This document shows, piece after piece, positions 34,054 to 45,474 of a stretch of DNA of 64,000 bases. Each line of letters begins with the position of its first letter. Position 1 is the stretch's first letter. A program made the position numbers and the translations under genes. Origin of the DNA: Prionace glauca (Eukaryota > Chordata > Chondrichthyes > Carcharhiniformes > Carcharhinidae); NCBI GenBank assembly GCA_037974335.1, contig CM075760.1:6197432-6261431 (forward strand), written 5' to 3'. The notes below the pieces were generated by a model. That model made no database searches. It was not told the DNA's origin and saw only the letters and a list, made by a program, of their open reading frames with translations.

Positions 34054-35328
34054 GTCAGCACAGTCCGAAGTCTCACAACACCAGGTTAAAATCCAACAGG
34101 TTTATTTGGCACCATTGGCTTTTGGAATGGTATTCTTTCTTCAGGCGAGCGAGGAGCTGTGTTCAAAAATAGGACATGTAAAGACACAAACTCAATTAAC
34201 AAAATAATGGTTGGAACGTGAGACTTTACGGGTAAACAAGTCTGAAAGATACAGACAATGTGAGTGGAGAGAGGGTTAAGCACAGTTAAAGAATTGTGTA
34301 TTGTCTCCAGCCAGGGCAGTTAGTGAGATTTTGCAACTCCAGGCAAGTCGTGGGAGTTACAGATAATGTGACATAAACCCAAGATCACGGTTGAGGCTGT
34401 CCTCGTGTGTGTGGGACTTGGCTATCAGTGTCTGGTCAGCGATCCTGCACTGCTGTGTGTCATGAAGGCCATCTGAGAGAACGCTTATCTGAAGATCTGA
34501 GGCTGAATGCCCGTGACTGCTGAAGTATGCCCCAACTGGAAGAGAACACTCCTGGTGATCGGCAATCCTGAGTTTGCAAAATCTCACTAACTGGCCTGGC
34601 TGGAGACAATACACACCTCTACTACCTGCGCCTGGCCCTCTCTCCACTCACATTGTCTGTATCTTTAAGACTTAATTACCTCGAAAGACTCACATTCCAA
34701 CCAGTATATTGTAAATTGAGTTTGTGTCTTTATATGCCCTGTTTGTGAACGGAACTTCCACTTACCTGAAGAAGGAGCAATGCTCCAAAAGCTTCTGCTG
34801 CCAAATAAACCTGTTGGACTTTAACCTAGTTTTGTGGGACTTCTTACTGTACTTACAGTAAGAAGGAAGGTGGGGAGATCCTATGAGGAGAGACTGAGGG
34901 ATTTGGGGTTGTTTTCGTTGGAAAGAAGGCGGCTAAGAGGGGATCTTATTGAAACATATAAGATGATTAGAGGTTTAGATAGGGCGGACAGTGATAGCCT
35001 TTTTCCTCGGATGGAGAAAGCTAGCACGAGGGGGCATGTCTTTAAATTAAGGTGGGGTAGCTACAAGACGGATGTCAGGGGTAGGTTCTTTACCCAGCGG
35101 GTGGTGAGGGATTGGAATGCCCTGCCTGCTGCAGTTGTAAATGCTCCTAGTTTGGGGGCGTTTAAGAGATTTGTAGATAGGTTTATGGATGAAAAGGGAT
35201 TGGTATAGGCTAGTGGGTCATTGTTTTTGTAACTGGTCGGTGCAACATCGTGGGCCGAAGGGCCTGTTCTGCGCTGTAATGTTCTATGTTCTATGTACCC
35301 CAGTCCAACGCTGGCACCTCCACATCAT
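34054..35328 (-). mobile_element. Penelope-like element with inverted termini
   Basis: A 14-bp target duplication, ggttttgcattgtg, lies at 34040-34053 and 35329-35342. The ends are inverted repeats of each other ('agtctcacaacaccaggtta' at the left, its complement near 34800-34850 at the right). Between them the minus strand encodes the tail of a GIY-YIG-type endonuclease (CSLPVGAYFSSHGHSASDL, then DSLNRDLGFMSHYL), the domain that distinguishes Penelope-like elements from LINEs. A family A CR1 fragment is nested at 34863-35300. It sits in the intron of GPCR copy 2 and is absent from copy 1, so it is younger than the duplication. Confidence 0.8.
34863..35300 (+). mobile_element. CR1-type LINE (family A) 3' end, nested in the Penelope-like element
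   Basis: Starts inside the C-terminal domain (GRSYEERLRDLGLFSLERRR), runs open to the ORF2 stop at 35206-35208 and ends in 'aatgttctatgttctatg'. At the 5' junction, host sequence 'cttcttactgta' is followed by its near inverse 'acagtaagaag', a small palindrome probably made during insertion. Confidence 0.9.
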
Positions 35329-35342
35329 GGTTTTGCATTGTG

Positions 35343-37419
35343 CCAGCTGATGAATTTAAATAAAACACACAGCTAAAAGGGACCTATTTGAAGTTATTGT
35401 TGTTGTTAACCTCAAGGCAATCTGAGTCCAGGGTTGTTGATAGGTCATTAGGACTATATAAAAAAAACACAATTGCCTTCAGGGCAGATCCACCAGTGCT
35501 GAGCCAGGAGTACAACCAGAAGCAGAGCCCGATCACCTGAAGCAGTTAGATTTCAGACAGCCATGGGGAGAGATTACTTTTCCAATGGGTGGTGAATCTT
35601 TTGAATTCATTACTGGAGAGTGCAGTGGACGTTAGGACTTGATGAACTTAAGGAGACAGACAGAACTTTCAATAGTAATGGATTAGAGCATGGGCTGGGG
35701 GTACGGTTCGGGGGGGGGGGAGGGATGGGGGAGGGTGGGCTGCTTGGGAACGGGAAGGGGGGAGGGTGCTGGGTAGTATCGTACTTGTTGTGCCCCTGAT
35801 ACTTAAGGGTTTACTTGGCAATTGTCCAGAAGGCCTATTCCACTGGGAAGTTGTGCTGTGCCTGCTACCATCTGGCCAACTTACATCAGATCATAGATTC
35901 ACAGGAAACAAAATAGGGGGGGAAAGCTCGAGTGAGTTCGGGTTTTATTTTAAAGGTGCAGACTGTATGGACACGGTAATAACATCTGCGGACCTGTTGC
36001 GGAGATCGGTGAACTGTAGTGGATCCAGACAATCTGGGAGGTTGGAACTGATTCTTGCCATAACTAACCTCCTGGTGCATCACATAATATTGGACAAATA
36101 TGTCACTGGACAATAGTCATTAAGGCAGGCTGCTTGGTTTTTCTTTGGTAGCGGCCTTGGTTTGAGTTTTTTTTTATCTGGCGCATAGATCAGCGACTTT
36201 CCTACTGAGAGCGGACTCACTGCGCTTCACTGGTCCAGGAGGTCATAGTGGGGCAGCAGCAAAAATAATACACTGGGCACTATGAAAGGTAGCTACACAC
36301 TGAACCCTGATGCTTTAAAAGCAAACCCTCTGTGTCATTCGAGTGTGAGATTACTATTTCTTCCAGTGTTGTGCGAACAGTGGCCACAATGCTGTGGTCT
36401 CCCCTACAGGGTGTAGTCATTTGTAAATATTATAGAGATTCTGAACTGTCGAGGGATTAGGATCTCTCTCTCCAACTGCTGGTAGTGTCCAGAGGAAAGG
36501 GTCAAACCAGCACTGTTTGGTAGCAGCTCTGCTGCAGGACTTGTCAGTAGCTATCTGAAAGGTGACAGATTACTGCCTACAGGACTCCACTCCGAATTTT
36601 CTGTCAGAGTTACCCCCACAGCCTTATCACACTCCAAATCCCCCACAAGGTAGAAAGACTATTTATCTAGAGTTGGTGAGGGTCAATTTTGAGGGCCCCC
36701 GGAAAACACTTTCCAAAATGTATCCCATTTTGTACCAACCATGGAGCACCATAGTAGCACAGTGGTGTTAGTGCGAGTGGGTGAAACGACCATTATGGCC
36801 TCAGAGTGTAGTTCAATAACGACACAGCTTTATTTTATTTTCCATCGACGGAGGTGCAGTCAGGACATACAATCGGACTGTCGCGAAAGCTTACTAAACA
36901 CCCACCGTATCGGGCTACAGTTATACCCGATCTTCGGTATAGTATGCGATTCAAATGCTAATATTTTATTTACAGTATTTGACTTCAGCCATCCTGTTTC
37001 AATGTTTTCGAGTGCTGGGGCAATTGTTTTAAGTGTGTGTTAATCGTTTGTGTCTGATTGGTTATTAATGGTCTAGAATCTCTGAGGCTTGAACCAGAAG
37101 TTGTGTCATTTATCTCAAAAGAATTTTGAGGGGCCAGGGAGTTTCCTTAACTATGCTAATTTTAGGTGTCTCCATGGGTTGTTTGACTGTTTTAGAAGTG
37201 CTGATTTTGATGGGGTGTTGGATGTGTTTTATTAAATTTAGTTCCTGTAGGTACCATCCTGTCCAGCTTCCCTTGTGTACTCGCCCTCATTTGCATTCTA
37301 AAAGCATGCTCTTGCCTGCTAATCTGTATCTGTTACTTTGTGATTTTTAGTGGAGAGGCTCTGAGTGTAACTTCACTCTGCTTCCATATCGTGTGCCCAA
37401 TTTCATAAAATCTGCTTTC
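35343..37419. other. GPCR copy 2 intron, partly conserved in copy 1
   Basis: No exon seen. 35940-36070 and 36440-36680 match the copy 1 intron in inverse. A G-rich tract lies at 35698-35765. An open frame of 116 codons at 35766-36116 has no recognisable domain and is not kept in copy 1. Confidence 0.6.
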
Positions 37420-37600
37420 CCATAACTGTGGTTAGCAGTGCTGACTCACAGTATCAGGAACCTGGGTTCAATTCCAGGCTTGGGTCACTGTCTGTATCGA
37501 GTTTGGACCTTATACCCGTGTCTACGTGGGTTTCCTCCAGATGCTCCAGTTTCCCCTCACACTCCAAAAGATATGCTCGATCATAAAAAAAATAACTGAT
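37420..37600 (+). mobile_element. V-SINE in GPCR intron (orthologous to 20030-20205)
   Basis: A tRNA-like head (gtggttagcagtgctgactc, then 'ggttcaattcc') and V-SINE core, cut off after 'ctcacactccaaaagat' at the same point as the copy in the other arm. Confidence 0.85.
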
Positions 37601-37659
37601 TCAGTGTGAGTGCACATTTAAAAAAAATGTTCCACCTGCAGTCTAAATGGTAAATTATT

Positions 37660-39266
37660 CCCCTGAATCACCAAGAGAGGTGGTGCTCGACAGACTGGAG
37701 GACCGGATGGAATGCATCCGAGGGTTCTGAAAGAAATGGCAGAGGTGATAGTGGATGCCTTGGTGGTTATTTTCCAGATGTCGCTGGAATCCGGGAAAGT
37801 GCCGGAAGATTGGAAAACGGCTAATGTTACGCCGTTGTTTAAGAAGGGTGCCAGGCAAAAGGCGGGGAATTAGAGGCCGGTTAGTTTAACGTCTGTGGTG
37901 GGTAAAATGTTAGAATCCGTCATTAAGGAGCAAATAGCGAGGCATCTTGAGGGGAATTGCTTGATAGGGCGGACGCAACACGGTTTCATTAAAGGGAAGT
38001 CGTGTCTGACAAATTTACTAGAGTTCTATGAGGACGTGTCTAGGGCAGTGGATAGAGGAGAGCCGGTGGATGTGGTCTTTCTGGATTTTCAGAAGGCGTT
38101 TGACAAGGTACCTCACAAGAGGTTATTGCAGAAGGTCAGGGGACATGGGGGTAGGGTGTTAGCGTGGATAGAGGATTGGTTGTCAAATAGGAGGCAGAGA
38201 GTGGGGGTCAATGGATGCTATTCGGATTGGCGGTTGGTGACTAGTGGGATGCCCCAGGGGTCGGTGCTGGGGCCTCAGCTATTTACCATTTATATAGATG
38301 ATCTGGAGGAGGGAACCGAGTGCAGGGTGTCGAAATTTGCTGATGACACCAAGATTGGGGGAAAGCCAAATTGTGTGGAGGGTGTGGAGAGTCTGCAGAA
38401 GGATCTAGATAGGCTGGGCGAATGGGCCAGGAAATGGCAAATGGAATTTAATGTTGGCAAGTGTGAGGTGGTCCACTTTGGTAGGAGGAATGGTAGGAAG
38501 GACTATTACTTACGTGGCGAAGAACTGCAGCAGGCGACGGTGCAGAGGGACCTCGGGGTCCTTGTGCATGAGTCGCAAAAACCCAGCTTGCAGGTGCAGC
38601 AGGTGGTCAGGAAGGTGAATGGGATGCTGGCCTTCATAGCGAGGGGGATTGAATATAAAAGTAGGGAGGTCTTGCTGCAGCTGTATAGGGCATTGGTGAG
38701 GCGGCAACTGGAGTGCTGTGTGCAGTTTTGAGCGCCGCACCTGCGCAAGGATATTTTGGCCCTGGAGGGAGTGCAGAGGAGGTTTACTAGGCTGATACCG
38801 GAGTTGAGGGGATTGAGCTATGAGGAGAGGCTGAATAAACTAGGCTTGTACTCGTTAGAGTTTAGAAGAATGAGGGGAGATCTCATTGAGACATATAAGA
38901 TGATGAATGGGATGGATAGGATAGAGGTGGAGAGACTCTTCCCGCTCAAAAAAGACAGTAGGACTAGGGGCACAGCCTCAAGATAAAGGGGAGGCGGTTT
39001 AGAACAGAGTTGAGGAGGAACTTCTTCACTCAAAGGGTAGTGAATCTCTGGAATTCTCTGCCCGTTGAAGTGGTGGAGGCTGCCTCGCTAAATATTTTTA
39101 AGAAACGGGTTGATGGGTTTTTGATAAGAGAAGGGATTAAGGGTTATGGGGAGAGGGCGGGAAGGTGGAGCTGAGCCACGACAGATCAGCCATGATCTTA
39201 TTGAATGGCGGGGAAGGCTCGAAGGGCCAGATGGCCTACTCCTGCTCCTATTTCTTACGTTCTTAT
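37660..39266 (+). mobile_element. CR1-type LINE (family B), RT to 3' end
   Basis: 5'-truncated copy with RT motifs [57 protein letters not shown] and SKFADDTKIGG. An open run lies at 37895-38731, then a stop, then a further open run to about 38986 with RLIPELRGLSYEERLNKLG. A stop just before RPVSLTSV and one after CCVQF show it is dead. The 3' tail ('tttcttacgttcttatg') ends 40 bp before the splice acceptor of GPCR copy 2 exon 2. Confidence 0.95.
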
Positions 39267-39306
39267 GAATCATGTCTAATTTTATTCTTTACTTCCTACC
39301 TGACAG

Positions 39307-40208
39307 TGAACATAATCACAATTGTGACATTGACAAGCAGAAACTGTGGTCTGTCCAAATGTGTCACTCGTTACCTGGTGGCGATGTCAGTGGGGGATCT
39401 GCTAGTTGTTCTTCTTGACCTGATAATGAGACACATTCCCATTGTTTATTGGGAAAAGTTTTATTTCCTGTACTCAGTCCCCGTGTGTAACATCCACGCC
39501 GTCCTGCTTTATGCAGCCACTGACTGTTCTGTCTGGTTCACCATCACTTTCACCTTTGAACGATTTGTGGCCATTTGCTGCCCCAAGCTGAAAAGTAAAT
39601 ATTGCACTGAGAAATCGGCAGCTGTGGTTCTGGGAACAGTGACAGTGCTGAGCTGTTTAAAGAACATTTTCTGGTATTTTATGTTATTAAATCGATATGG
39701 GCTGGCGAACAATCCCTGGTTTTGTCAGTTCACCTGGGAACTTATAGAATCTCCGGTCTGGGGAACAATCGAGTTCCTCCACAACATTCTAACACCGTGT
39801 GTCCCATTCGCCCTGATTCTGCTGCTCAATGCTCTCACCGTCAGACACATTTTAGTGAGCAGCAGAGCCCGCAGGAGACTCCGGGCTCACAACAGTGGGG
39901 AGAACCCTCGTGACCCAGAGATGGAGAGTCGAAGAAAATCCATCATTTTACTGTTTGTTATCTCAGCCAATTTCATCCTCTTATGGTCGATATTAATGGT
40001 TTATACCATATGGATTCGGATGTATAATTTGGGCTATCAATCAGTATGGTTACACCTTTTTGTTATGGAATTGGGCTTCATGTTGCAACTCACAAGTTGC
40101 TGCACAAATACTGCCATTTATGCTGTGACACAGACTCACTTCAGACAGCAGTTAAAAGATCTCCTGAAATACCCCCTTACTGTAATTCTTCAACTCAATA
40201 AACCCTGA
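39307..40208 (+). CDS. GPR139-like class A GPCR, copy 2, exon 2
   Basis: Main exon of the second receptor, 299 residues to a stop at 40206-40208. The acceptor is ttcctacctgacag (39293-39306) and the phase matches exon 1. Layout is as in copy 1: the end of TM1 (VNIITIVTL), TM2 (RYLVAMSVGDLLVVLLDLIM), TM3 with FERFVAICC (ERF where copy 1 has DRF), TM4 and a loop-2 cysteine. TM5 (PFALILLLNALTVRHIL), a basic third loop, TM6 (SANFILLWSILMVY) and TM7 with NTAIY follow. It is open throughout and closely similar to copy 1 apart from the loops around 'GLANNPW' and 'NLGYQSVW'. The same frame stays open into the upstream LINE tail to 39165, but the acceptor and the paralogue show the true boundary. Confidence 0.92.
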
Positions 40209-40249
40209 CAGGAAACTGCAACCATAAGTCCCTTGACTCTTTCTTTTGG

Positions 40250-40700
40250 GCATTCATGTTGTAAACAACAAAACACCCTCACAAAGCAGAAACAGTTACA
40301 GATAGAGAGAGAGGGGGCAGTGTTAGCAACAGTGAGAGTGATAGTGAGACATTGGCTTAGAGAGGGAAAAACACAAGGACATGGAGAACAACAGAGTTTG
40401 AAACAGTTTCTAACAGGTACAGAGAAAGAAACGGACAGAGAGAGAAAAAGAACAGAGAGAGAGAGACTCTCACAGAGCGAGAGAGACAGGGATAGAGAGT
40501 GGAGAAAATGGCGAAGGTGATATACAGGGAAGGAGAAAGGGAGACAGAAGAAGGCAAACTGGAGCTTGAAATAAAAGAGGGAAAGGAAAAGGAAGGGAAA
40601 ATGGGAGACAAAAAGTGAGGCAAAGGGAAATAACCAGAGACAGAGAGAAACAGATATAGAGACAGAGAGCGGGAGTGAATGGGAAAGAGTGAGACTGAAT
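40250..40700. repeat. GA-rich tract 3' of GPCR copy 2
   Basis: A degenerate agagaga/gagacag purine tract, counterpart in inverse of 18180-18930. It resumes at 40850-40930 after the LINE insertion at 40703. Confidence 0.85.
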
Positions 40701-40702
40701 AG

Positions 40703-40836
40703 AACATAGAACATAGAACATTACAGCGCAGAACAGGCCCTTTGGCCCACGATGTTATATCGACCAGTTACAAAAACAATGACCCACTAACCTAAACCAA
40801 TCCCTTTTTGTCCATAAACCTATCCACGGTAATGAG
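40703..40836 (-). mobile_element. CR1 family A 3' end
   Basis: Only about 130 bp of 3' tail: minus-strand 'gggccaaagggcctgttctg' and tandem 'ttctatg' units. It is absent from the matching place in the first arm, so it is younger than the duplication. Confidence 0.9.
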
Positions 40837-41093
40837 TAAAATGGACACAACAAGAGCAAAAGACAGAGTGAGTGAGAGAGAGCAAGAAGCAAGAGAGAGA
40901 GAGAGAAGCACAGAAAGTGGCAGAGAGACATATTTAAAGACTTTACAGATAACCATCAAGTGGAATTATTGGAATATGAGCTCCCTGATTGAGGCAGTTA
41001 ATGCTGTCCACTCCAGGAGCTCTGCAGACGTATATAATACGGAGTGTCTTGGTTAGCAGAATTCAGGATGTGTACACTCAGGATGTGGACAGG

Positions 41094-41395
41094 TGGTTTT
41101 ATCACTCGACTACTAATACAGAAACTCAGCTAATGTATTGGGCACCCGGATTCCAATCTCGTCACAGCAGATGGTGGATTTTGAATAAATAGGTCTGGAG
41201 TTTAGAATCCGCTGGTGACCATAAAAATATTGTTGATTGTCGGAAAGCCCTAACTGGTTCACCAATGTCCCAGGAAAGGAAATCTGTTGTCCTTACGTGG
41301 TCAGGCCTAACCGTGACTCCAGGGCCGCAACAATGTGGTTGACACTTAATTGTCCTCTGAACACGGGTGACTAGGAGGCCGAGTCGCGAAGGCAG
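41094..41395 (+). mobile_element. tRNA-derived SINE
   Basis: A tRNA-like head with a B-box-like 'ggattccaatctc', a body with 'aactggttcaccaatgtcc' and a 3' part with 'gcaatgtggttgacact' (one base changed). It is the counterpart of 17498-18025 and lacks the Penelope-like insertion found there. Confidence 0.8.
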
Positions 41396-41399
41396 ATAC

Positions 41400-41580
41400 C
41401 TTGAGCTGGTTACAATTAACAGACAACTGGTCGCATCCCCAATGGAAGAGACAGTAATCATCAACTTTTTCAAAATTCTCCCAGCGGCAGCCAATAATAT
41501 TTGGCTGTGGAGGCAAACTTACCCAGTCCTGAATAAACTGAAGAAGTAAGAGCTGATGGGGGTAACCAAAAGGCTGTTAC
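41400..41580 (+). mobile_element. Ty3/Gypsy pol fossil (second arm), left piece
   Basis: Upstream piece of the same Gypsy-type fossil as at 16.6-17.5 kb, ending where the CR1 at 41581 inserted. It continues at 45854. It is broken, with several breaks, and predates the inverted duplication. Confidence 0.7.
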
Positions 41581-41766
41581 ATAGAACATAGAACATTACA
41601 GCGCAGAACAGGCCCTTCGGCCCACGATGTTGCGCCGACCAGTTACAAAACAATGACCCACTAGCCTAAACCAATCCCTTTTCATCCATAAACCTATCCA
41701 CAGATCTCTTAAACGCCCCCAAACTAGGTGCATTTACAACTGCAGCTGGCAGGGCATTCCAGTCCC

Positions 41767-42138
41767 TCACCACCCTCTGGGTAAAGAACCTACCCCTGAC
41801 ATCTGTCCTATAACTACCCCCCTTAATTTAAAATCGTGCCCCCTCATGCTAGCTTTCTCCATCCGAGGAAAAAGGCTATCACTATCTACCCTGTCTAAAC
41901 CTCTAATCATCTTATATGTTTCAATGAGATCCCCTCTTAGCCGCCTTCTTTCCAGCGAAAACCACCCCAAATCTCTCAATCTCTCTTCATAGGATCTCCC
42001 CTCCATACCAGGCAACATCCTGGTAAACCTCCTCTGCACCCTCTCCAAAGCCTCTACATCCTTCCTGTAATGTGGGGACCAGAACTGCACACAAAACTCC
42101 AAGTGCGGCCGCACCAGAGATGTGTACAGTTGCATCAT
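41767..42138 (-). pseudogene. CR1 ORF2, C-terminal domain
   Basis: Continues the RT frame after the stop: MQLYTSLVRPHLEFCVQFW, RRFTRMLPGMEGRSYEER, ETYKMIRGLDRVDSDSLF. It goes out of frame after KLRG, so the normal end at 'VDRFMDEKGLV' is not read in this copy. Confidence 0.88.
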
Positions 42139-42156
42139 GACGCTGCGACTCCTAAA

Positions 42157-43302
42157 TTAAATCCCACTACCAATAAACGCCAAGACTCCGTATGCCTTCT
42201 TAACAACCTTATCTACTTGATTCCCAACTTTCAGGGATCTATGTACACATACACCTAGATCCCTCTGCTCCTCCACACTATTCAAAGTCCTCCCGTTAGC
42301 CCTATACTCAACACATCTGTTATTCCTACCGAAATGAATTACCTCACACTTCTCCACATTAAACTCCATCCGCCACCTCTCAGCCCAGCTCTGCAACCTT
42401 TCTAAGTCATCCTGCAAACTATGACACCCTTCCTCACAATCTACCACACCTCCGACTTTGGTGTCATCAGCAAACTTACTAATCCACCCAACTATACCCT
42501 CATCCAGATCATTAATAAAAATTACAAACAGCAGTGGCCCCAAAACAGATCCCTGAGGCACACCACTTGTAACCGAACTCCATGACGAATATTTCCCATC
42601 AACCACCACTCTCTGTCTCCTATCTGCTAGCCAATTCCTGATCCAATTACCTAGATCACCCCCAATCCCATACATCTGCATTTTCTGCAGAAGCCTACCA
42701 TGGTGAACCTTATCAAACGCCTTGCTAAAATCCATATACACCACATCAACTGCCTTACCCCTATCCACCTCTTTGGTCACTTTCTCAAAGAACTCGATAA
42801 GGTTAGTAAGGCATGACCTACCCGCTACAAAACCATGCTGACTGTCTCTAATCAACTCATTACTTTCCAAATAACTATAAATCCTGTCTCTAATAATCCT
42901 TTCCAAAACCTTACCCACCACAGAAGTAAGACTCACCGGTCTATAATTCCCAGGGAAGTCCCTTCTCCCCTTCTTAAACAATGGGACAACATTTGCTGTC
43001 CTCCAATCTTCTGGTACTATACCAGAGACTAACGACGACCTGAAGATCAGAGCCAGAGGCTCCGCAATCACCCCTCTTGCCTCCCAAAGAATCCTAGGGT
43101 AAATCCCATCTGGACCAGGGGACTTATCTATTTTCAATCCCTCTAAAATATCCAGCACATCCCCCGTATCAACTGCAATACTATCTATTTCACACCCCTG
43201 CACCCCAGTGTCCTCCTCAGCTACATTCCTGTCCCCTTGCGTGAACACCGAAGAGAAATATTGGTTCAACGCCTCTCCAATCTCCTCCGGTTCCACACAC
43301 AA
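42157..43302 (-). pseudogene. CR1 ORF2, reverse transcriptase
   Basis: 381 open codons holding the whole RT core: [84 protein letters not shown] and ISKFADDTKVGG with the catalytic FADD. A stop follows VLAFIGSGI, where the other family A copies read on. The remaining C-terminal domain is at 41767-42138. Confidence 0.92.
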
Positions 43303-43787
43303 CTTCCCTCTACTTCTGTAACTGGCCCTAATCTTGTCCTAACCAACCTTCTGTTCTTGACATACCTGTAAAACGCCTTAGGGTTCTCCTTAATCCTATC
43401 AGCCAAAATCATCTCATGTCCTCTTTTAGCCCTTCTTAACTCCCTCTTCAACTCCCTCCTAGCCAATCTAAAACTTTCTAATGCACTACCTGAGCCTTCA
43501 AGCCTCATCCGAACATAAGCCTCCTTTTTCTTCCTAACCAATGAATCAACTTTTTTGGTGCACCACGGTTCCCTGGGCCTACCAAATCCTCCTTGCCTGA
43601 CAGGGATATACTTATCACAGACCCGCAATAGCTGCTCCTTGAAAAATCTCCACATCTCGGATGTTCCCAGTCCCTGTAATCTCCCATTCCAACCAATGCT
43701 TCCTAATTCTCTCCTAATAGCCTCATAATTACCCTTCCCCCAGCTGAAACTACTGACCCGAGGTTCATGCCTATCTCTTTCCATCAC
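43266..43787 (-). pseudogene. CR1 ORF2, linker between EN and RT
   Basis: Linker region (SFSWGKGNYEAIRRELG, YIPVRQGG, RREPWCTKK-like, ELKRELRRAKRGHEMILA, NPKAFYRYVKNRRL). A frameshift near 43320 separates it from the RT frame. Confidence 0.85.
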
Positions 43788-44449
43788 TAAGGTGAACGTA
43801 ATCGAATTGTGGTCACTATCCCCAAGCTAGACTTGGTGCTAACTTCCAAGTCTAGCACCTGGTCTGGCTCATTACCGAGCACCAAATCCAATATAGCCTC
43901 ACCTCTCGTCGGCCTATCTACATACTGAGTCAAAAAACCTTCTTGCACACTTTGAACAAAAACTGACCCCTCTAACGAGCCAGAGCTGTAGCAATTCCAA
44001 TCTACATGAGTAAAGTTAAAGTCCCCCATAACAATTACCCTATTACTTTCACTCCTAACAAGGATCGTCTCCGCAATCCTTTCCTCAACCTCTCTAGAAC
44101 TTTTTGGAGGTCTATAAAAGACTCCCAACAGGGTGACCTCTCCTCTCCTATTTCTAATCTCCGCCCATACTACCTCAACAGACAAGTCCTCATCAAAGTT
44201 CCTCTCTGACACTGAGATACAGTCCTTGACTAATAATGCTACCCCACCCCCCCTTCTACCTCCTTGTCGACTCCGATTAAAGCATTTGTACCCCGGGACC
44301 TGCAACATCCATTCCTGACCCTGCTCTATCCAAGTCTCTGAAATGGCCACAACATCGAAGTCCCAGGTACTGGTCCACGCTGCAAGTTCATCCACCTTAT
44401 TGCGAATACTCCTCGCATTAAAGTATACACATTTCAAACCACATTCCAA
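43787..44449 (-). pseudogene. CR1 ORF2, endonuclease domain
   Basis: APE-type endonuclease that would nick the target DNA. Motifs: NARSIRNKVDEL (start), DVVAISETWI (catalytic Glu), LLGVFYRPP, VIVMGDFNFTHVDW (Asp/Asn pair) and DLVLGNEPD. The frame is lost just before the final S-D-H motif, where 'SSLGIVTTIRL' is read instead, which shows a frameshift near 43820. The downstream part continues in the 43266-43787 frame. Confidence 0.88.
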
Positions 44450-44550
44450 ACCCTGTTCCGCCTCTCCCCCGCAATGCCGTGCTTTGCAGTCCCCATCTAT
44501 GCCCCCCTCACTTTCACCCCCTCTACTCAGGATCCCACCCCCCCTCTGAA

Positions 44551-45474
44551 TCAGTTTAAACCACTCCGCATAACCTTAACAAATTTACCTCCCAGGATAT
44601 TTGTTCCCCTTTGGTTCAGGTGAATCCCATCCCTCTGATAAAGGTCCCACCTTCCCCAGAACGAGCCCCAATTGTTCAAGTACTTAAACCCCTCCCTCCT
44701 GCACCATCCCCTCAGCCACGAGTTCAAGCTTTCCCTCCCTCTATTCCTCTCTAAACTATCCCGTGGCACAGGCAAGAGTCCAGAGATAACCACTCTGTCT
44801 GTCTTGGCCTTTAGCTTCCACCCCAACTCCATGAATCTCTGCTTAATGTCCCCTTCCCTTAGCCTTCCTATATCATGCGTCCCCACATGAATTATAACTT
44901 GGGGTTGATCTCCTTCTCCCCTGAGAGTCTTGAATATCCTCTCTGAGACATCCTGGACCCCAGCCCCTGGTAGGCAACACACCAGCCCTGAGTTCCTATC
45001 ATTATTACCGACTCTCCTATCCGTCCCTTTAACGGTGGAGTCCCCAATGACAAGTCCTAATCTTTTGCTACCCCTAACCACCTGAGCTTTTACAGTAGGC
45101 TCATCCCCAGAGACCTGCTCCCTTTGGCTATCCCCAGTTGATCCCTCCTCAACTGTAGCCTCCAGGACCGAAAACCTATTTTGGAGGGGAACAGCCCCAG
45201 GGGATTGTCCCACCACATTCTTTTTTCCTCTCCTCGTGGCAGTGACCCAAGACTGGTTTCTAGGAGTGACTAACTCCCTATAACTCCTATCAATGTCCAC
45301 CTCTGCATCCCGAATTTTGCGGAGCTCCTCTACTTCCACCTCCAACTCCTTTACACGTTCCTCCAGAAGCTGCATTCTAACGCACTTCCGACAAGTAAAA
45401 TCCCCTGAAACACTACTGGAGTCCCTCACCACATACATCCCACAGCAGATGCAGCACACTGCCTGAACTGCCAT
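44551..45474 (-). CDS. CR1 ORF1: zinc finger, coiled coil, esterase
   Basis: 307 codons, intact. The N-terminus has paired cysteines (CCICC, then FTCRKC around residues 7-36) that look like a zinc-binding PHD-like finger. A short charged coiled coil (LLEERVKELEVEVEELRKI) follows. The C-terminal half is an SGNH/GDSL-type esterase: GDST with the nucleophile Ser (LVIGDSTVKG), a HVGTHDI block and the DGIHLN block with the catalytic Asp/His. This finger-plus-esterase plan is that of CR1-type ORF1 proteins, thought to bind the element's RNA and possibly act on lipids. It lies upstream of ORF2 in the element. That an untouched ORF1 persists beside a damaged ORF2 suggests the insertion is young. Confidence 0.9.
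   Translation of the reverse strand: MAVQAVCCICCGMYVVRDSSSVSGDFTCRKCVRMQLLEERVKELEVEVEELRKIRDAEVDIDRSYRELVTPRNQSWVTATRRGKKNVVGQSPGAVPLQNRFSVLEATVEEGSTGDSQREQVSGDEPTVKAQVVRGSKRLGLVIGDSTVKGTDRRVGNNDRNSGLVCCLPGAGVQDVSERIFKTLRGEGDQPQVIIHVGTHDIGRLREGDIKQRFMELGWKLKAKTDRVVISGLLPVPRDSLERNRGRESLNSWLRGWCRREGFKYLNNWGSFWGRWDLYQRDGIHLNQRGTNILGGKFVKVMRSGLN

Noticed and set aside
35766-36116. 116-codon frame in the GPCR copy 2 intron
   Set aside because: No domain is recognised, it begins in a G-rich tract, and the matching intron block in copy 1 does not keep the frame.
39165-39306. GPCR copy 2 starting at the ATG at 39165
   Set aside because: This part is LINE 3' tail plus intron. The AG acceptor at 39305-39306 and the matching acceptor in copy 1 set the exon start at 39307.
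40190-40721. Open frame of 174 codons on the minus strand
   Set aside because: It is the complement of the GA-rich tract 3' of GPCR copy 2, with the same kind of artefact as in the first arm.
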